This document shows positions 1 through 9,896 of a DNA stretch of 64,000 nt, one piece after another. Made by a program: the position numbers and the translations under genes. Position 1 is the first letter of the stretch, and every line of letters begins with the position of its first letter. The DNA comes from Olivibacter oleidegradans (lineage in GTDB: Bacteria; Bacteroidota; Bacteroidia; Sphingobacteriales; Sphingobacteriaceae), in contig NZ_JBHLWO010000001.1 of the NCBI RefSeq assembly GCF_042432805.1, forward strand, positions 124,001 to 188,000, written 5' to 3'. Under the pieces are notes generated by a model that was not told where the DNA came from, did not search any database, and was given only the letters and a program-made list of their open reading frames with translations.

Positions 1-61
1 TTTACCTTATACCTATTAGCTTTCATCGTTTAACTTTACCGCTTTTTAATTTTTAATTTTC

Positions 62-1420
62 TTAAATAATCTCAAAATATCTTTTTAATTCCCAATCGGT
101 TACTGCTTTGGCAAACTGTTGCCATTCCCATTCACGTGTACAGCAAAAATGCTCCACGAAATCCGATCCAAAAAGCTCGTGTGCAATCGGCGATTGTTTC
201 ATCTGAGCGGTTGCTTCCCATAGATTCGTCGGCAAATTTCCATTTGAATGATCCTGATAACCGTTTCCAAGCGTAGCAGCCTGGTTAAGCTGCAGTTGAT
301 GTTTTATTCCATATAAGCCTGCCGCCAGGCAAGCTGCAATAGCCAAATAAGGATTGGTATCAGAACCGACAACCCGCGTTTCAATTCGCGTTGCTTTCTT
401 CCCTGACGCTAGGATTCGGAGTGCTACTGTCCTATTATCCAACCCCCAAGTTAGCGTTGTAGGCGCCCAAGCACCTTCTACCAAGCGTTTATAACTATTA
501 ATGGTCGGCGCTAACAATGGCAGCATATGGGGCAGACAGAACAATTGTCCCGCAACATATTGCTTCATCAATTCGCTCATTTTGTTTACTTCTGATTTGT
601 CGTAAAACAAATTTTCCTGTCCATCTTCATCCCACAGGCTTTGATGTACATGACCACTACAGCCAGGCAAATCCGCTTTCCATTTAGCCATAAAAGAAGC
701 AATGATACCATGTCGATAAGCAATTTCTTTTACTGCCGTTTTGAACAATATAGCCCGATCAGCCGCTTCCAACGCATTTGCATAGGTGATTGCTGCCTCA
801 TAAACTCCTGGACCTGTCTCCGTATGCAAGCCTTCCAAGGGTACACCAAACTTAGTTAGCGATTCAAAAAGATCATGAAAAAAATCATTTTTTAACGAGC
901 TTCTTAAAATAGAATAGCCGAACATTCCCGGTGTTAGCGGTATTGGGTTTTGAAAGGCTTTCTGCTCTAAACTTCGCGGTGTCTCTTCAAAATTAAACCA
1001 TTCGAACTCCTGCGAAAAAAAAGGCTTGTATCCCAATTGCATGCATTCATTAATAATCCGCTTCAGCAATTGCCGCGGGCAAACGACCGCCCCCGTTCCC
1101 CGCTCGTCAAAAAAGTCGCCCAGGAAAAAGGGCACATTCGCTTCCCATGGCACCTTTCTAAAAGTATTCAAATCGATCTTTAACGGCATATCAGGATACC
1201 CCGAATGCCAACCGGTAAATTTACTGTTATCATAAGCGACATCATGCGCATCCCAACCAAATACTACATCACAAAAACCAAGCTCACCCTTTAAGACCGC
1301 AAGAAATTTATCTACTGAAATGTACTTCCCTCGGAGAATACCATCGATATCCGATGCGGCAATTTTGACCCGACCGCCGGGATGCTGTTTAACATATTCT
1401 TCTATTTCTTGTGTCGTCAT
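62..1420 (-). CDS. Glutamine synthetase-like gamma-glutamyl ligase
   Basis: A 452-residue protein of the glutamine synthetase superfamily, which joins the gamma-carboxyl of glutamate to an amine with ATP. The metal and substrate residues are visible: E138 and E140 in SQEFEWF, E201 and E208 in HTETGPGVYEAA, H257/H259 in GCSGHVHQS, R312, R330 and the ETR triplet at 347-349. The layout resembles gamma-glutamyl-polyamine or gamma-glutamyl-ethanolamide synthetases (PuuA/GlnA3/GlnA4 types) rather than the biosynthetic GlnA, and the N-terminal domain lacks the usual GlnA start. It overlaps the permease gene upstream by 4 bases (1417-1420), so the two are translationally coupled. The permease resembles ethanolamine permeases, so an ethanolamide ligase is my favoured inference; a polyamine substrate is possible. 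Confidence 0.85.
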   Translation of the reverse strand: MTTQEIEEYVKQHPGGRVKIAASDIDGILRGKYISVDKFLAVLKGELGFCDVVFGWDAHDVAYDNSKFTGWHSGYPDMPLKIDLNTFRKVPWEANVPFFLGDFFDERGTGAVVCPRQLLKRIINECMQLGYKPFFSQEFEWFNFEETPRSLEQKAFQNPIPLTPGMFGYSILRSSLKNDFFHDLFESLTKFGVPLEGLHTETGPGVYEAAITYANALEAADRAILFKTAVKEIAYRHGIIASFMAKWKADLPGCSGHVHQSLWDEDGQENLFYDKSEVNKMSELMKQYVAGQLFCLPHMLPLLAPTINSYKRLVEGAWAPTTLTWGLDNRTVALRILASGKKATRIETRVVGSDTNPYLAIAACLAAGLYGIKHQLQLNQAATLGNGYQDHSNGNLPTNLWEATAQMKQSPIAHELFGSDFVEHFCCTREWEWQQFAKAVTDWELKRYFEII

Positions 1421-2718
1421 TTTTTGAATACTTTAAATAGTGCATAAGATAATAACATAATGAGCAAGTACACCAATCCTATTTTCACATTGTACACAAA
1501 CATGGCAAGCAAGGAAATACCACCAATGACTAAAACCATGAGGGGAAAAATCGGATACAAGGGGACTCTAAAGGGGCGGTACAATTCGGGTTGAACACGC
1601 CTTAACTTGATAAGCGCTATCATTGACACAACATATAGGGTTAATGCCCCAAAAACGGAGAGGGTAATGATTTCTGCTGTTTTTCCGGAAAGGAGCGCCA
1701 ATATTCCCAGTATCATGTTTAAGATCAATGCATAGCTTGGTGTTCGGTATTTGCTTGAAATTTTACCAAGAAAAGGAGGAAAATTGTTTGCTTTTCCCAT
1801 TTCATAGGTCGATCGCCCTGCGGCCAAGATTAATCCGTGAAAAGAGGCTACCAATCCGAATAGGCCTACCGTTATCAGTAAATGATATAAAATATGGTTA
1901 TCTCCTGTAATGTGCGATAGCGCAAGAGGCAATGGCGAATCAGAAGTTTCCCCATTTACACCATTCCTAAAAACAATAGCTTCCCAACCTGCCACGCCTA
2001 CAGAGGAAACGAATACGAGCACACAAAGCATCACAAGCGTCAAGATTGCCCAACCGAAACCCTTTTTAATATCCCGTTGCGGATTTTTAGTTTCTTCGGC
2101 TACATTTGCAATTCCCTCGATACCGAGAAAAAACCAGATAGCAAAAGGGATGGCAGCAAAGGCGCCCGACCAGTTATGCGGTAAGGGATTTTGTACAAAA
2201 CCGGCTGCATTGAAATGAGGTGCAGCAATTCCAACGAAGATCAATAACTCACTGACAGCAAGAATAGTAATGACTAATTCAAAAGTGGCAGCGGCTTTAA
2301 TCCCTATGATATTTAGTGTAGTAAAAAGTACGTAGGCAATAATAGCTGTTTGTAGAATAGGAGCTTCCGGAAAGAAGGCATTAAAATAGGCACCGATAGC
2401 AAAGGCAATGGCTGGCGGTGCAAACACAAATTCAACCGTTTGTGCGATACCGGCAAGAAAAGCAATATCCTTTCCCAACGCAGCTCCTGCATAATCAAAA
2501 ACGCCACCGGCTTTTGGAATGGCACAGGCAAGTTCGCTATAACTAAAAGTAAAAGCGATATACATCAACATCACGATCAGCGTGGCCAGGGCCATTCCTA
2601 GGGTGCCGCCTTTTTCCAAACCTAAATTCCAGCCGAAATACATACCTGAAATAACATAGCCAACTCCCAAAGCCCATAGAGAGAAAGGTGTAAGTGTTTT
2701 TTTTAATGTATTAGTCAT
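1417..2718 (-). CDS. APC-family amine permease, ethanolamine permease-like
   Basis: A 433-residue integral membrane protein with about 12 hydrophobic helices, of the amino acid-polyamine-organocation family. The first helix region reads GVGYVISGMYFGWNLG (residues 18-33), followed by a stretch with SYSELACAIPKAGG, both as I remember them from ethanolamine permeases (Eat/EutP type). It is the first gene of a two-gene operon with the glutamine synthetase-like ligase, whose start codon overlaps its stop codon. The pairing suggests uptake of an amine followed by gamma-glutamylation. No regulator lies beside it. Transport of another amine or amino acid cannot be excluded. Confidence 0.85.
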   Translation of the reverse strand: MTNTLKKTLTPFSLWALGVGYVISGMYFGWNLGLEKGGTLGMALATLIVMLMYIAFTFSYSELACAIPKAGGVFDYAGAALGKDIAFLAGIAQTVEFVFAPPAIAFAIGAYFNAFFPEAPILQTAIIAYVLFTTLNIIGIKAAATFELVITILAVSELLIFVGIAAPHFNAAGFVQNPLPHNWSGAFAAIPFAIWFFLGIEGIANVAEETKNPQRDIKKGFGWAILTLVMLCVLVFVSSVGVAGWEAIVFRNGVNGETSDSPLPLALSHITGDNHILYHLLITVGLFGLVASFHGLILAAGRSTYEMGKANNFPPFLGKISSKYRTPSYALILNMILGILALLSGKTAEIITLSVFGALTLYVVSMIALIKLRRVQPELYRPFRVPLYPIFPLMVLVIGGISLLAMFVYNVKIGLVYLLIMLLSYALFKVFKK

Positions 2719-3027
2719 CCAATTTTGGCTTCAATGTAAAAAATGCGACCCCACGGCTTATTCCTTCAGTTATTATTGGTTTAGGACCGTCTAAAAAGTA
2801 TTCCTTAATAATTGCATCACCATTTGCGCTAAAAAACTTTTTAGACGGCCTTCTTTATTACAATTTCATTCCATCCACGATCCTGATTTTGGTGGCCCTA
2901 TACGAAACCCGTCTAAATACCGGATGGTTAAATATAGGATAAAAACATCAAAATCAGCACGTAACAATATAATAATGCGCTCTATAAGATATGTATTGGA
3001 GCTGGTCCTTTTTACACCGTTCCATAT
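2719..3027. other. 309-bp spacer between permease and susD genes
   Basis: This gap lies downstream of the first SusCD module and upstream of the permease operon. It holds one clear structure, the inverted repeat at 2787-2848 listed separately. A third partial copy of the repeat word (CCGTCTAAA) occurs near 2909. I see no credible coding sequence; the gap probably carries the end of the susD transcript and the promoter of the permease operon. Confidence 0.5.
2787..2848. repeat. 13-bp perfect inverted repeat, possible MITE remnant or terminator
   Basis: CCGTCTAAAAAGT at 2787-2799 is matched by its exact complement ACTTTTTAGACGG at 2836-2848, with 36 bases between. The arms look like the terminal repeats of a very short transposon-derived element, but no target-site duplication is obvious. 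On the minus strand the hairpin would also sit about 180 bases past the susD stop codon, where a transcription terminator is expected, although there is no clean T-tract. Confidence 0.5.
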
Positions 3028-4569
3028 TTATTTCAGCACCCACATTTCTTGATTGACGTTATCATTGCCTCCAAATTGCCTTTGAATGGCGGCAGCAACA
3101 TTTTCTCCGTTGTAATTTAGTTCGTCAGCAGGATATAGCCATCTTTTGGGAAAGGAAGTAGTCGGATCATTTAGATTAGTTGCGGGGTTCAAAATAAAAG
3201 TAGGGTACCCTGTTCTGCGATTTTCGAACCAGGCAAAATAATCACAATCTTGAAGAAAGCCTGCTACATATTTTTGGGTGATGATTTGTTCCAGCTGCTG
3301 CTCCATTGCTCCCTTTAACGGGTTAGCATTTAGGTAGGTCTGAATATAGCCGTCTGTAATCTGCATATTATGGTGGTACTTCTCATTGTCGGGCGTGTGA
3401 CTAGCCAAGAATTGCATGGAGGCTGTAATACCCTCATTATAATAATTCACAGCCGAGTTACTGACCCAACCCCGTAAACTTGCTTCAGCGAGAATAAATT
3501 GTAAATCCCAATAAGTAAACTGTCCTACGGGTTCCGCATTAAATAGATCGGCGTATCGATCATTCAAATCGGTAAAATCCTTGGAAGCCCGTATTCCTTG
3601 TAAGCTATTGAAAGAAGCAGATGCTTCAACAGAGGGGTATGCATCCCAATCCGAGACCTCAAGTCCTGCAGCAAGCTTAACCGATGATGGCTTTGCATAG
3701 TAAAACAAGCGCCTATCCTGCATCGCTTTCAATGGTTCCAATAAATTAGCCGTAAGCATGGGGTATATTGTAAACGGATTGGAGCTATTGATATTCACCC
3801 AAGGATATTTTTGACCATCCTTATCCAAATAAGTTAAAGCGAAGTTATCATTATAATTGCGCATCAGTGGCCTGGAATTGACAATATCCTGAAAACGTGA
3901 AATTACCGACAAGTCGGGGTCATCCGTTTTCTTATATAAGTTTAGCAGTACGTATAATTCAAAGCTATTAACCAGACGCTGCCATTGATCCTTACTCCCT
4001 TGGTAGATCGGATCTCCTTCAAAGTCGACCCCCTGTCCAAAAAGCTTATGTGCTTCATCCAACTCATTAAGAATACCTAGAAACACTTCTTTTTGCGTAT
4101 CATATTTCGGTTTTATAATTCCTTCCGTTTCGCCTTTAGTCGCCTCAGAAAAGGGTATATCGCCCATTTGCATGGTTAAAATAAAGGACTGCCAAGCTCG
4201 GATAAAATGTCCGAGGGCGGTATATGAATTTTTCAGTTCCGGAGTTTGAGCATAAGCGATCATGGGTTCAATATTGCGCAATAGGCTGAGTCGGCCAAAG
4301 CTTCCCCGGGTAATTCGGTTATATTGAAAAGACTCCTGCCCTTCTTGCCAAGTCACATACTTAGCCAATATAAACGGCTGCATAAAAGATTTTTGTGTAC
4401 TGATATCCGATCGGGTAATATCGAGGATCATATTGCTGGCTAGCATACCGGCCGTTACTTGATCAGTAGCGTTTGGATTGGTATTAATTTCTTCAAACTT
4501 GGAGCAGGAAAATAAGAAGGTAGCCAATATTCCTACCAAACTCATATATTTTATCATAGTTGTTTTCAT
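3028..4569 (-). CDS. SusD/RagB-family outer membrane lipoprotein (SusD_2 type)
   Basis: A 513-residue surface lipoprotein that forms the lid of a SusCD transporter and binds substrate. The signal peptide ends in a lipobox with the acceptor Cys at residue 22 (LFSCSK), and the mature start FEEINTNPNAT is typical of the SusD-like_2 family (PF12771). It lies 33 bases downstream of the susC-like gene and is the last gene of the sigma-FecR-SusC-SusD module. There are no glycoside hydrolases, sulfatases or peptidases beside this pair, so the substrate cannot be read from context; SusD_2 pairs often take up peptides or unknown small polymers. Confidence 0.93.
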   Translation of the reverse strand: MKTTMIKYMSLVGILATFLFSCSKFEEINTNPNATDQVTAGMLASNMILDITRSDISTQKSFMQPFILAKYVTWQEGQESFQYNRITRGSFGRLSLLRNIEPMIAYAQTPELKNSYTALGHFIRAWQSFILTMQMGDIPFSEATKGETEGIIKPKYDTQKEVFLGILNELDEAHKLFGQGVDFEGDPIYQGSKDQWQRLVNSFELYVLLNLYKKTDDPDLSVISRFQDIVNSRPLMRNYNDNFALTYLDKDGQKYPWVNINSSNPFTIYPMLTANLLEPLKAMQDRRLFYYAKPSSVKLAAGLEVSDWDAYPSVEASASFNSLQGIRASKDFTDLNDRYADLFNAEPVGQFTYWDLQFILAEASLRGWVSNSAVNYYNEGITASMQFLASHTPDNEKYHHNMQITDGYIQTYLNANPLKGAMEQQLEQIITQKYVAGFLQDCDYFAWFENRRTGYPTFILNPATNLNDPTTSFPKRWLYPADELNYNGENVAAAIQRQFGGNDNVNQEMWVLK

Positions 4570-4602
4570 TGCAATCTACTTTTATGGTACAACGAGTATA
4601 TA

Positions 4603-7600
4603 TTAAAAACCAAGACGTATATTCAAGCCCAACATTCGTTGTGAGGGAGAATTTAGATTCTCTGTAAAGACGTCAGGGTCTGAAAATTTAAACTTAGTGA
4701 ATAACAGCACATTTTGACCGGTCAATGAGACCGAAGCACTCTTAATACGAGTCTTAGCTAAAAGTTTAGCAGGGAAGTTGTATCCTAACGATATTTCGCG
4801 GAGTTTTACAAAAGACTGATTTTGTACACCGTGTTCTTTATCGCCTCCACTTAACGACTGTGCATAGTCCTGATAATTCACCTGTACATCATTTGCAGTA
4901 TAGACGCGGGTATCGCTGGTAATTCGTCCATACTTATCGTAGGTAGCCTCGCCTGAAACTACTTTCACCCCCTGCCCCACGTAATTTGATAAACCATTCA
5001 CGACCGCATCGTAGCGATACTGGTTATCTGTCTCAGGGTTCGCTCCTGTATCAAACATTTTATCCCAGATATAGTTATACATAAGGCCACCAATACGTCC
5101 ATCGATGGTAATACCTAGATTAAAATTTCCCAAGCGGAAATTATTGATAAAGCCGAACATGAAATCCGGATCGCCATACCCCATTTTGCTCTGATAATCA
5201 CTTTTTTTCGGAATACCATTTACGTGGATAATATTTCCTTCCGGGTCGCGTTCCCATTTGTTTTTAAGATAAACATCTTTTCTTGCGCCTTTTTTGGTCC
5301 ACAAATCATCGGAGGAATAAACCGGATCTAGGTTCACATAGTATTGGTGGTTATTTGACCAGTTGATTGCGGTATTCCATTCAAAATTGCTATTTCTAAT
5401 CGGTGTTCCGCTCAAAGTAATTTCGAGGCCCCTTCGCTCATACGTTTCATCGGTATTGATCAGTGTTTTGGTAAACCCCGAAGCAGAAGAAATGGTAACT
5501 TCCTCCTGTTGGTTATAGTAATATTTATTAAAATAAGTAATATCTAATCCGATTCTCTTCTGAAGCAACGCAATGTTTCCCCCAAATTCATACGTTCGAT
5601 GCGCATTTGCCAGCAAGCTTTTTCCCAATAAATTACTTGGATAGCCGGCCGTGTTTTGGTTGTCCCAAGCGCCTGGTGTAACCGTATATGTACGGTTATT
5701 CGCATAAACATCTAATGGCGACTTATCCACTGCCCAAGATCCTCTTAATTTAATCATATCAAATGCCTGTGGCAATTTCAGGTATTCAGAGAGAATAAAG
5801 CTTGCTGCTATGGACGGATAGAAATAGGATCGCTGATTTTTTGATTGCGTGGAACTCCAGTCATTACGCCCGGTTACGTCAATAAAAACGGCATCATCCC
5901 AAGAGAAGCTGGCCTTACCAAAGACACTGTTGATTTGTCTTCGATATTCAGTCTCGGCCACCAGCGCTTTATCCACAGATGCGGCCAGCGAATACCATCC
6001 AGGGACGCTTAACCCGTTCTGTGTGGCTGCATCTAAACTACGGTCATTATAGTAATAGATTGTCCCACCCCCAAGCGCATTCAAGCCAAATTTACCCCAA
6101 CTGTTATTATACGTTACGATAAAATCGTTATTGGTGCTAAAGCCCCAATCTTTGTTGATACCATAAGTCCCAAGTGAATTGAATGAGATGTAACTACTTC
6201 CGACATAAAAATTACTTCTTGTTGAATTGATACCAATCGGATTCCGGATTGTCTCTTGATTGCTATAGAAATCATAACCGGTACGAAATAAAATGTTCAG
6301 ATTTTTGTTGACCTGATAATTGGCATTAAAACTGGCATACAGTTTATTCTGTGTGATACCGTTTAACTTTTCATAAGCAATGAGATAAGGATTATCATAC
6401 CAGGCATCGTAAAGCCAGTTCTGTTGCTGATGAGGGGTAATCCAATAATCTCGATATTGACGGATATCATAGTCGGGGCCGGTCCACATCAGGATCTGAT
6501 AGAGATAGCCCTGGTTGCCATAACCCGTACCCCATATTTGTGGGGCGTTTTGCCGCGTATAACCCGTTTGTGCACCGATGGTAACTTTATCTCCCAACTT
6601 CATTTCACCGCTGTTTGTAAAGTTGATAATATTCAACTTGGTGTTAGGGTATTGTCCTTTATTGAGAATATGATTCAAACTGGTTCTGAAAAAACCATGC
6701 TCTCCGGTTTGCGTAATACTTACGTTATTATTAGTGATAATACCTCTTTCCAGAAAGTTTTTTAGATTATCTTTTCCGCTGGATACTAAAGGCATATCCT
6801 CGTATTGTTTCGTCAATGGATTCCATTGTTCAGCAGTTTGCCCTATATCCAACTTCGGTCCCCACACATAGTCGTCCGCAATAGCACCGTTGATACCATG
6901 ACCGTAAGAAGTTTGCACTTTCGGAATGGCCAGAAATCCCATTTGAGTCATCGTATTGCTGTTTACATCGATGGAGAATCCTTTAGCCTTACCTTTTTTG
7001 GTAGTAATAATAATCGCACCGCTTCCTCCCCTGGAACCATATAAAGCAGAGGCTGTTGCTCCTTTTAAGATATTCATATCGGCAATATCATCGGTGGGGA
7101 TATCGCGTAAGGTCATATTCCCATAAGGCACCCCATCAATTACGATAATTGGCGTTTCGCCACGGAGCTCAATCGTTGGACGTGCATTGAATTCGGTTGA
7201 ATTTTTTACTACTAGCCCTGAAACCTTGCCACTTAAAGAAGTTCCTACATCGACGCCCTTCACAGTTTGTAGCTCCTCACCTGATACTTTCTGTACCGCA
7301 TAACCCAACGACTTCTCTTCTCTTTTTATTCCTAATGCTGTTACCACCACCTCTTCTAGTTGACTTTCACTTCGACGTAAACTAACATGGATGAGCTGTC
7401 GCTTTCCAATTGGTTCTTCTATGGTTTGATAGCCCATATAAGAAAAGACAATAATAGCATCATCCGGAACATCCCTCAATACAAACCTTCCGGAAGCATC
7501 CGTTATCGTCCCCCTGTCCATCCCTTTCACAAGCACACTAACCCCTGGAAGCAAGGAATCGTCCGTCGCATCCTTTACCGTGCCGGCAACCTCTTCTTGA

Positions 7601-7968
7601 ACTGTTTTCATATGATGATTGCTGATCACTGTATGTTCAGTGTTCTCTTTATTTTCAATTTTTACCGGCTTTACCACATATAACATTTCGTCAATTTTTT
7701 CAATATTGACTTTACCTGCCGCCAGATTCTCTAGAAATGTAATTAGATTGGCTTTCTTTACTTTACTCATATCCGGGCGTTCAACCATCGTCGGACCTAT
7801 TAAATCGGCGCTGTAATTGAACCGTACATTAAATTTTTGCTCTAAAGAGCTTAATAAATCCCGAAAGGGAATCCGTTGCTCTTCAGTATTTGCCATGGAT
7901 AATTTTCCAAAAATCAGGGCAATAAGGAGCACTGTAGGCATTTTTATGCCTAGTAAAAATTGTTTCAT
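4603..7968 (-). CDS. SusC/RagA-family TonB-dependent transporter with STN domain
   Basis: A 1121-residue outer membrane transporter. In order: signal peptide (1-26), STN signalling domain (about 33-105), carboxypeptidase-D-like regulatory domain (about 127-205), a TonB-box-like segment with EEVVVTALG near 205-213, plug domain with VIDGVPYG near 277-284 and GSRGGSGAIIITTKKG near 311-326, then the beta barrel ending in an aromatic residue (LNIRLGF). The STN domain is the part that signals to a FecR partner, and a fecR gene ends only 11 bases upstream. It is therefore probably co-transcribed with fecR as well as being the target of the cognate sigma factor. Confidence 0.95.
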   Translation of the reverse strand: MKQFLLGIKMPTVLLIALIFGKLSMANTEEQRIPFRDLLSSLEQKFNVRFNYSADLIGPTMVERPDMSKVKKANLITFLENLAAGKVNIEKIDEMLYVVKPVKIENKENTEHTVISNHHMKTVQEEVAGTVKDATDDSLLPGVSVLVKGMDRGTITDASGRFVLRDVPDDAIIVFSYMGYQTIEEPIGKRQLIHVSLRRSESQLEEVVVTALGIKREEKSLGYAVQKVSGEELQTVKGVDVGTSLSGKVSGLVVKNSTEFNARPTIELRGETPIIVIDGVPYGNMTLRDIPTDDIADMNILKGATASALYGSRGGSGAIIITTKKGKAKGFSIDVNSNTMTQMGFLAIPKVQTSYGHGINGAIADDYVWGPKLDIGQTAEQWNPLTKQYEDMPLVSSGKDNLKNFLERGIITNNNVSITQTGEHGFFRTSLNHILNKGQYPNTKLNIINFTNSGEMKLGDKVTIGAQTGYTRQNAPQIWGTGYGNQGYLYQILMWTGPDYDIRQYRDYWITPHQQQNWLYDAWYDNPYLIAYEKLNGITQNKLYASFNANYQVNKNLNILFRTGYDFYSNQETIRNPIGINSTRSNFYVGSSYISFNSLGTYGINKDWGFSTNNDFIVTYNNSWGKFGLNALGGGTIYYYNDRSLDAATQNGLSVPGWYSLAASVDKALVAETEYRRQINSVFGKASFSWDDAVFIDVTGRNDWSSTQSKNQRSYFYPSIAASFILSEYLKLPQAFDMIKLRGSWAVDKSPLDVYANNRTYTVTPGAWDNQNTAGYPSNLLGKSLLANAHRTYEFGGNIALLQKRIGLDITYFNKYYYNQQEEVTISSASGFTKTLINTDETYERRGLEITLSGTPIRNSNFEWNTAINWSNNHQYYVNLDPVYSSDDLWTKKGARKDVYLKNKWERDPEGNIIHVNGIPKKSDYQSKMGYGDPDFMFGFINNFRLGNFNLGITIDGRIGGLMYNYIWDKMFDTGANPETDNQYRYDAVVNGLSNYVGQGVKVVSGEATYDKYGRITSDTRVYTANDVQVNYQDYAQSLSGGDKEHGVQNQSFVKLREISLGYNFPAKLLAKTRIKSASVSLTGQNVLLFTKFKFSDPDVFTENLNSPSQRMLGLNIRLGF

Positions 7969-7979
7969 ACCTCTCCGTT

Positions 7980-8966
7980 TTAGTTAATTAATCTTTTGGT
8001 TGATATTATTATTTTGTCGTTTTCTTTATTGATTGTACAATCAAGTGCAGCTGCCAACGTCTTTATTGCCTTATTAATATCGTTGGTAGGTAAGGCCCCC
8101 GTAAAATGCATGTTTTTTAAGGTCTCTTCGGTAAAATCAATACGGTAACCATAAATATCCTGCATACTGGCAGCGACATTTCTCAACTGCTCATTCTTGA
8201 AAGATTGAAGATTATATTGCCAGGCAGAAAAATACATCGTATCCGTGACACTTTTGACCACTCTTGCTTCCTCTGCATGAAAATGCGCGATCTCACCTGG
8301 CACTAATAGTTGAGCTTTATCCTGCTGTGCCTCCGGAAATACCTTTACACTCCCCCTATTGAGTACGAGATGTGTTTCGGTTGATCTTGCCTTTAAATTG
8401 AAAGTTGTTCCCAATACATAAACATCCATCCCGGTATTTGTATGCACAACAAAGGGCTTATTTTTATTTTGAGCAACGTCAAAATAAGCTTCGCCCGAGA
8501 TCCACACCTCACGTTCCTTATCGGTCAAAAAGGTCTCATTAATTTCAATAGTTGTATTAGCGTTGAGCAATAGTTTGGTACCATCCGGTAATTGGTACTT
8601 CTCTTTTTTTGCAAAATCTGTTTGGTATATGATTTTACTAGGTTTTGAAAGGTAGAATACAAAATTGGCTAAAATAAGGAGCGAAATGATAGCTGCAGCG
8701 ATCAACCAATTCGTTTGACGCTTTTTTGTTCTTTCAACATCAGTAACTAGACTGTTCTGGAAGAGGACCGCATTAAAAATACGATCACTGGACGCATCTG
8801 CTAATGATTCCTGTTGTGGTAGCGTCTGTTCCACCTCTTCTAAGCTTGGCAAACCTTCCACATCATCAACCGATTGCAAAAGTTCTATCAACAACTCTAT
8901 CTCAGCGGGTGTACACTCGCCTTTCATAAATTTTAAATAGAGACTCTTGACCTGCTGATTGCTCAT
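7980..8966 (-). CDS. FecR-family anti-sigma factor / sigma regulator
   Basis: A 328-residue single-pass inner membrane protein. The N-terminal cytoplasmic part (about 1-85) should bind the ECF sigma factor, a hydrophobic helix follows at about 86-108, then a periplasmic FecR domain with LPDGTKLLLNANTTIE and GEAYFDVAQNKNKPFVV, and a C-terminal STN-like domain of the DUF4974 type. It lies 80 bases downstream of the sigma gene and 11 bases upstream of the susC-like gene, which identifies its partners. Confidence 0.93.
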   Translation of the reverse strand: MSNQQVKSLYLKFMKGECTPAEIELLIELLQSVDDVEGLPSLEEVEQTLPQQESLADASSDRIFNAVLFQNSLVTDVERTKKRQTNWLIAAAIISLLILANFVFYLSKPSKIIYQTDFAKKEKYQLPDGTKLLLNANTTIEINETFLTDKEREVWISGEAYFDVAQNKNKPFVVHTNTGMDVYVLGTTFNLKARSTETHLVLNRGSVKVFPEAQQDKAQLLVPGEIAHFHAEEARVVKSVTDTMYFSAWQYNLQSFKNEQLRNVAASMQDIYGYRIDFTEETLKNMHFTGALPTNDINKAIKTLAAALDCTINKENDKIIISTKRLIN

Positions 8967-9046
8967 ATACTTCTTTTATCATCTCATACAAAGAAGTGAA
9001 GGAGAAGGACGATTCAAGGTGAAAATTTTTTAGTTTATTTTAGAAA

Positions 9047-9622
9047 TCATGTATTCATCAGAAACAAGGCACCAATAAGCCCCATTGTGAACTCCGTATG
9101 GGCTAGCATATATTGTTTAATAAACTTAAGCGCTTTCACGATCTGATCTTTTACCGTATTTTTAGATATAGCCAGTTGATCCGCTATTTCTTCGTGAGAA
9201 AGAAATTCAATACGACTCATTCGAAAAATTAGTTGGCGCTGCGGCGGTAATTTACTAATCGCTTCCTCATATAGTTGTTGAAGCTCCTTATAGTCCAAAG
9301 AGTCTTCTACCGCCTCGTGACTTACTGCATGACTATAAAAAACATGGTTGATGTACTCTTCATGGCGTACGATTTCCTTCAATTTATTATAGATCAAGTT
9401 TCTCGCAATGCGATAGGTATACGCTTTTGCACTTTGTGTTGGATCGAGTGTGGCCCGGTGTTTCCATATTTGCATGAATACTTCTTGCACGATTTCTTCA
9501 GCAAGTATAGCAGATCGAAAGAAACGGAAAGCGTAATTATATATAGGATGCTTTAAGTCGTCATAAAACAACCGAAAAGCTTTTTGATTCCCTGCGCGTA
9601 TCGCTATTATTCGAGTATCCAT
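9047..9622 (-). CDS. ECF sigma factor, FecI/RpoE-like (cascade 1)
   Basis: A 191-residue sigma-70 family protein of the extracytoplasmic type. Region 2 is seen at about 12-77 (EEIVQEVFMQIWKHR) and region 4 at about 118-165 (LPPQRQLIFRMS, HEEIADQLAISKNTVKDQI). It should direct RNA polymerase to the susC promoter when FecR releases it. A hydrophobic C-terminal tail (FTMGLIGALFLMNT) extends beyond region 4, as often seen in Bacteroidota FecI proteins. Its own promoter is predicted at 9791-9821, about 170 bases upstream, with a LacI-type operator next to it. Confidence 0.93.
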   Translation of the reverse strand: MDTRIIAIRAGNQKAFRLFYDDLKHPIYNYAFRFFRSAILAEEIVQEVFMQIWKHRATLDPTQSAKAYTYRIARNLIYNKLKEIVRHEEYINHVFYSHAVSHEAVEDSLDYKELQQLYEEAISKLPPQRQLIFRMSRIEFLSHEEIADQLAISKNTVKDQIVKALKFIKQYMLAHTEFTMGLIGALFLMNT

Positions 9623-9790
9623 TGTATCAAATTAGTTGGCAAACCTAACACGGGTATGTTTAATCTGGTTTAAGTTCCTATCAACTTAATAAGAATTTTC
9701 TCACTTCCATATTAAAAACATTGCTTCAAAGGAACAGGTTATCTCCCTTTCAGTTTATATGATATTTATTGGTTAGTACGATAATATAGA

Positions 9791-9848
9791 CAATATTAAA
9801 ATTCGATTAGCGCTTTTCAAAATACCAAATAAACGCAATCGATTGCGT
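9791..9848 (-). promoter_or_regulatory. Predicted promoter with upstream LacI-type operator for ECF sigma gene 1
   Basis: On the minus strand TTTG (9818-9821) and TAATATTG (9791-9798) are spaced by 19 bases and fit the Bacteroidota -33/-7 consensus TTTG and TAnnTTTG with one mismatch. Eleven bases upstream of the -33 box lies the perfect 16-bp palindrome ACGCAATCGATTGCGT (9833-9848) with a central CG, the form of LacI-family operators. The palindrome lies upstream of the promoter boxes, which fits activation better than simple blocking. The same layout precedes the second sigma gene. Confidence 0.6.
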
Positions 9849-9896
9849 AGAATAAACATGTTAACTTATGTAACAAGTTGAACCAATCAATCACCT

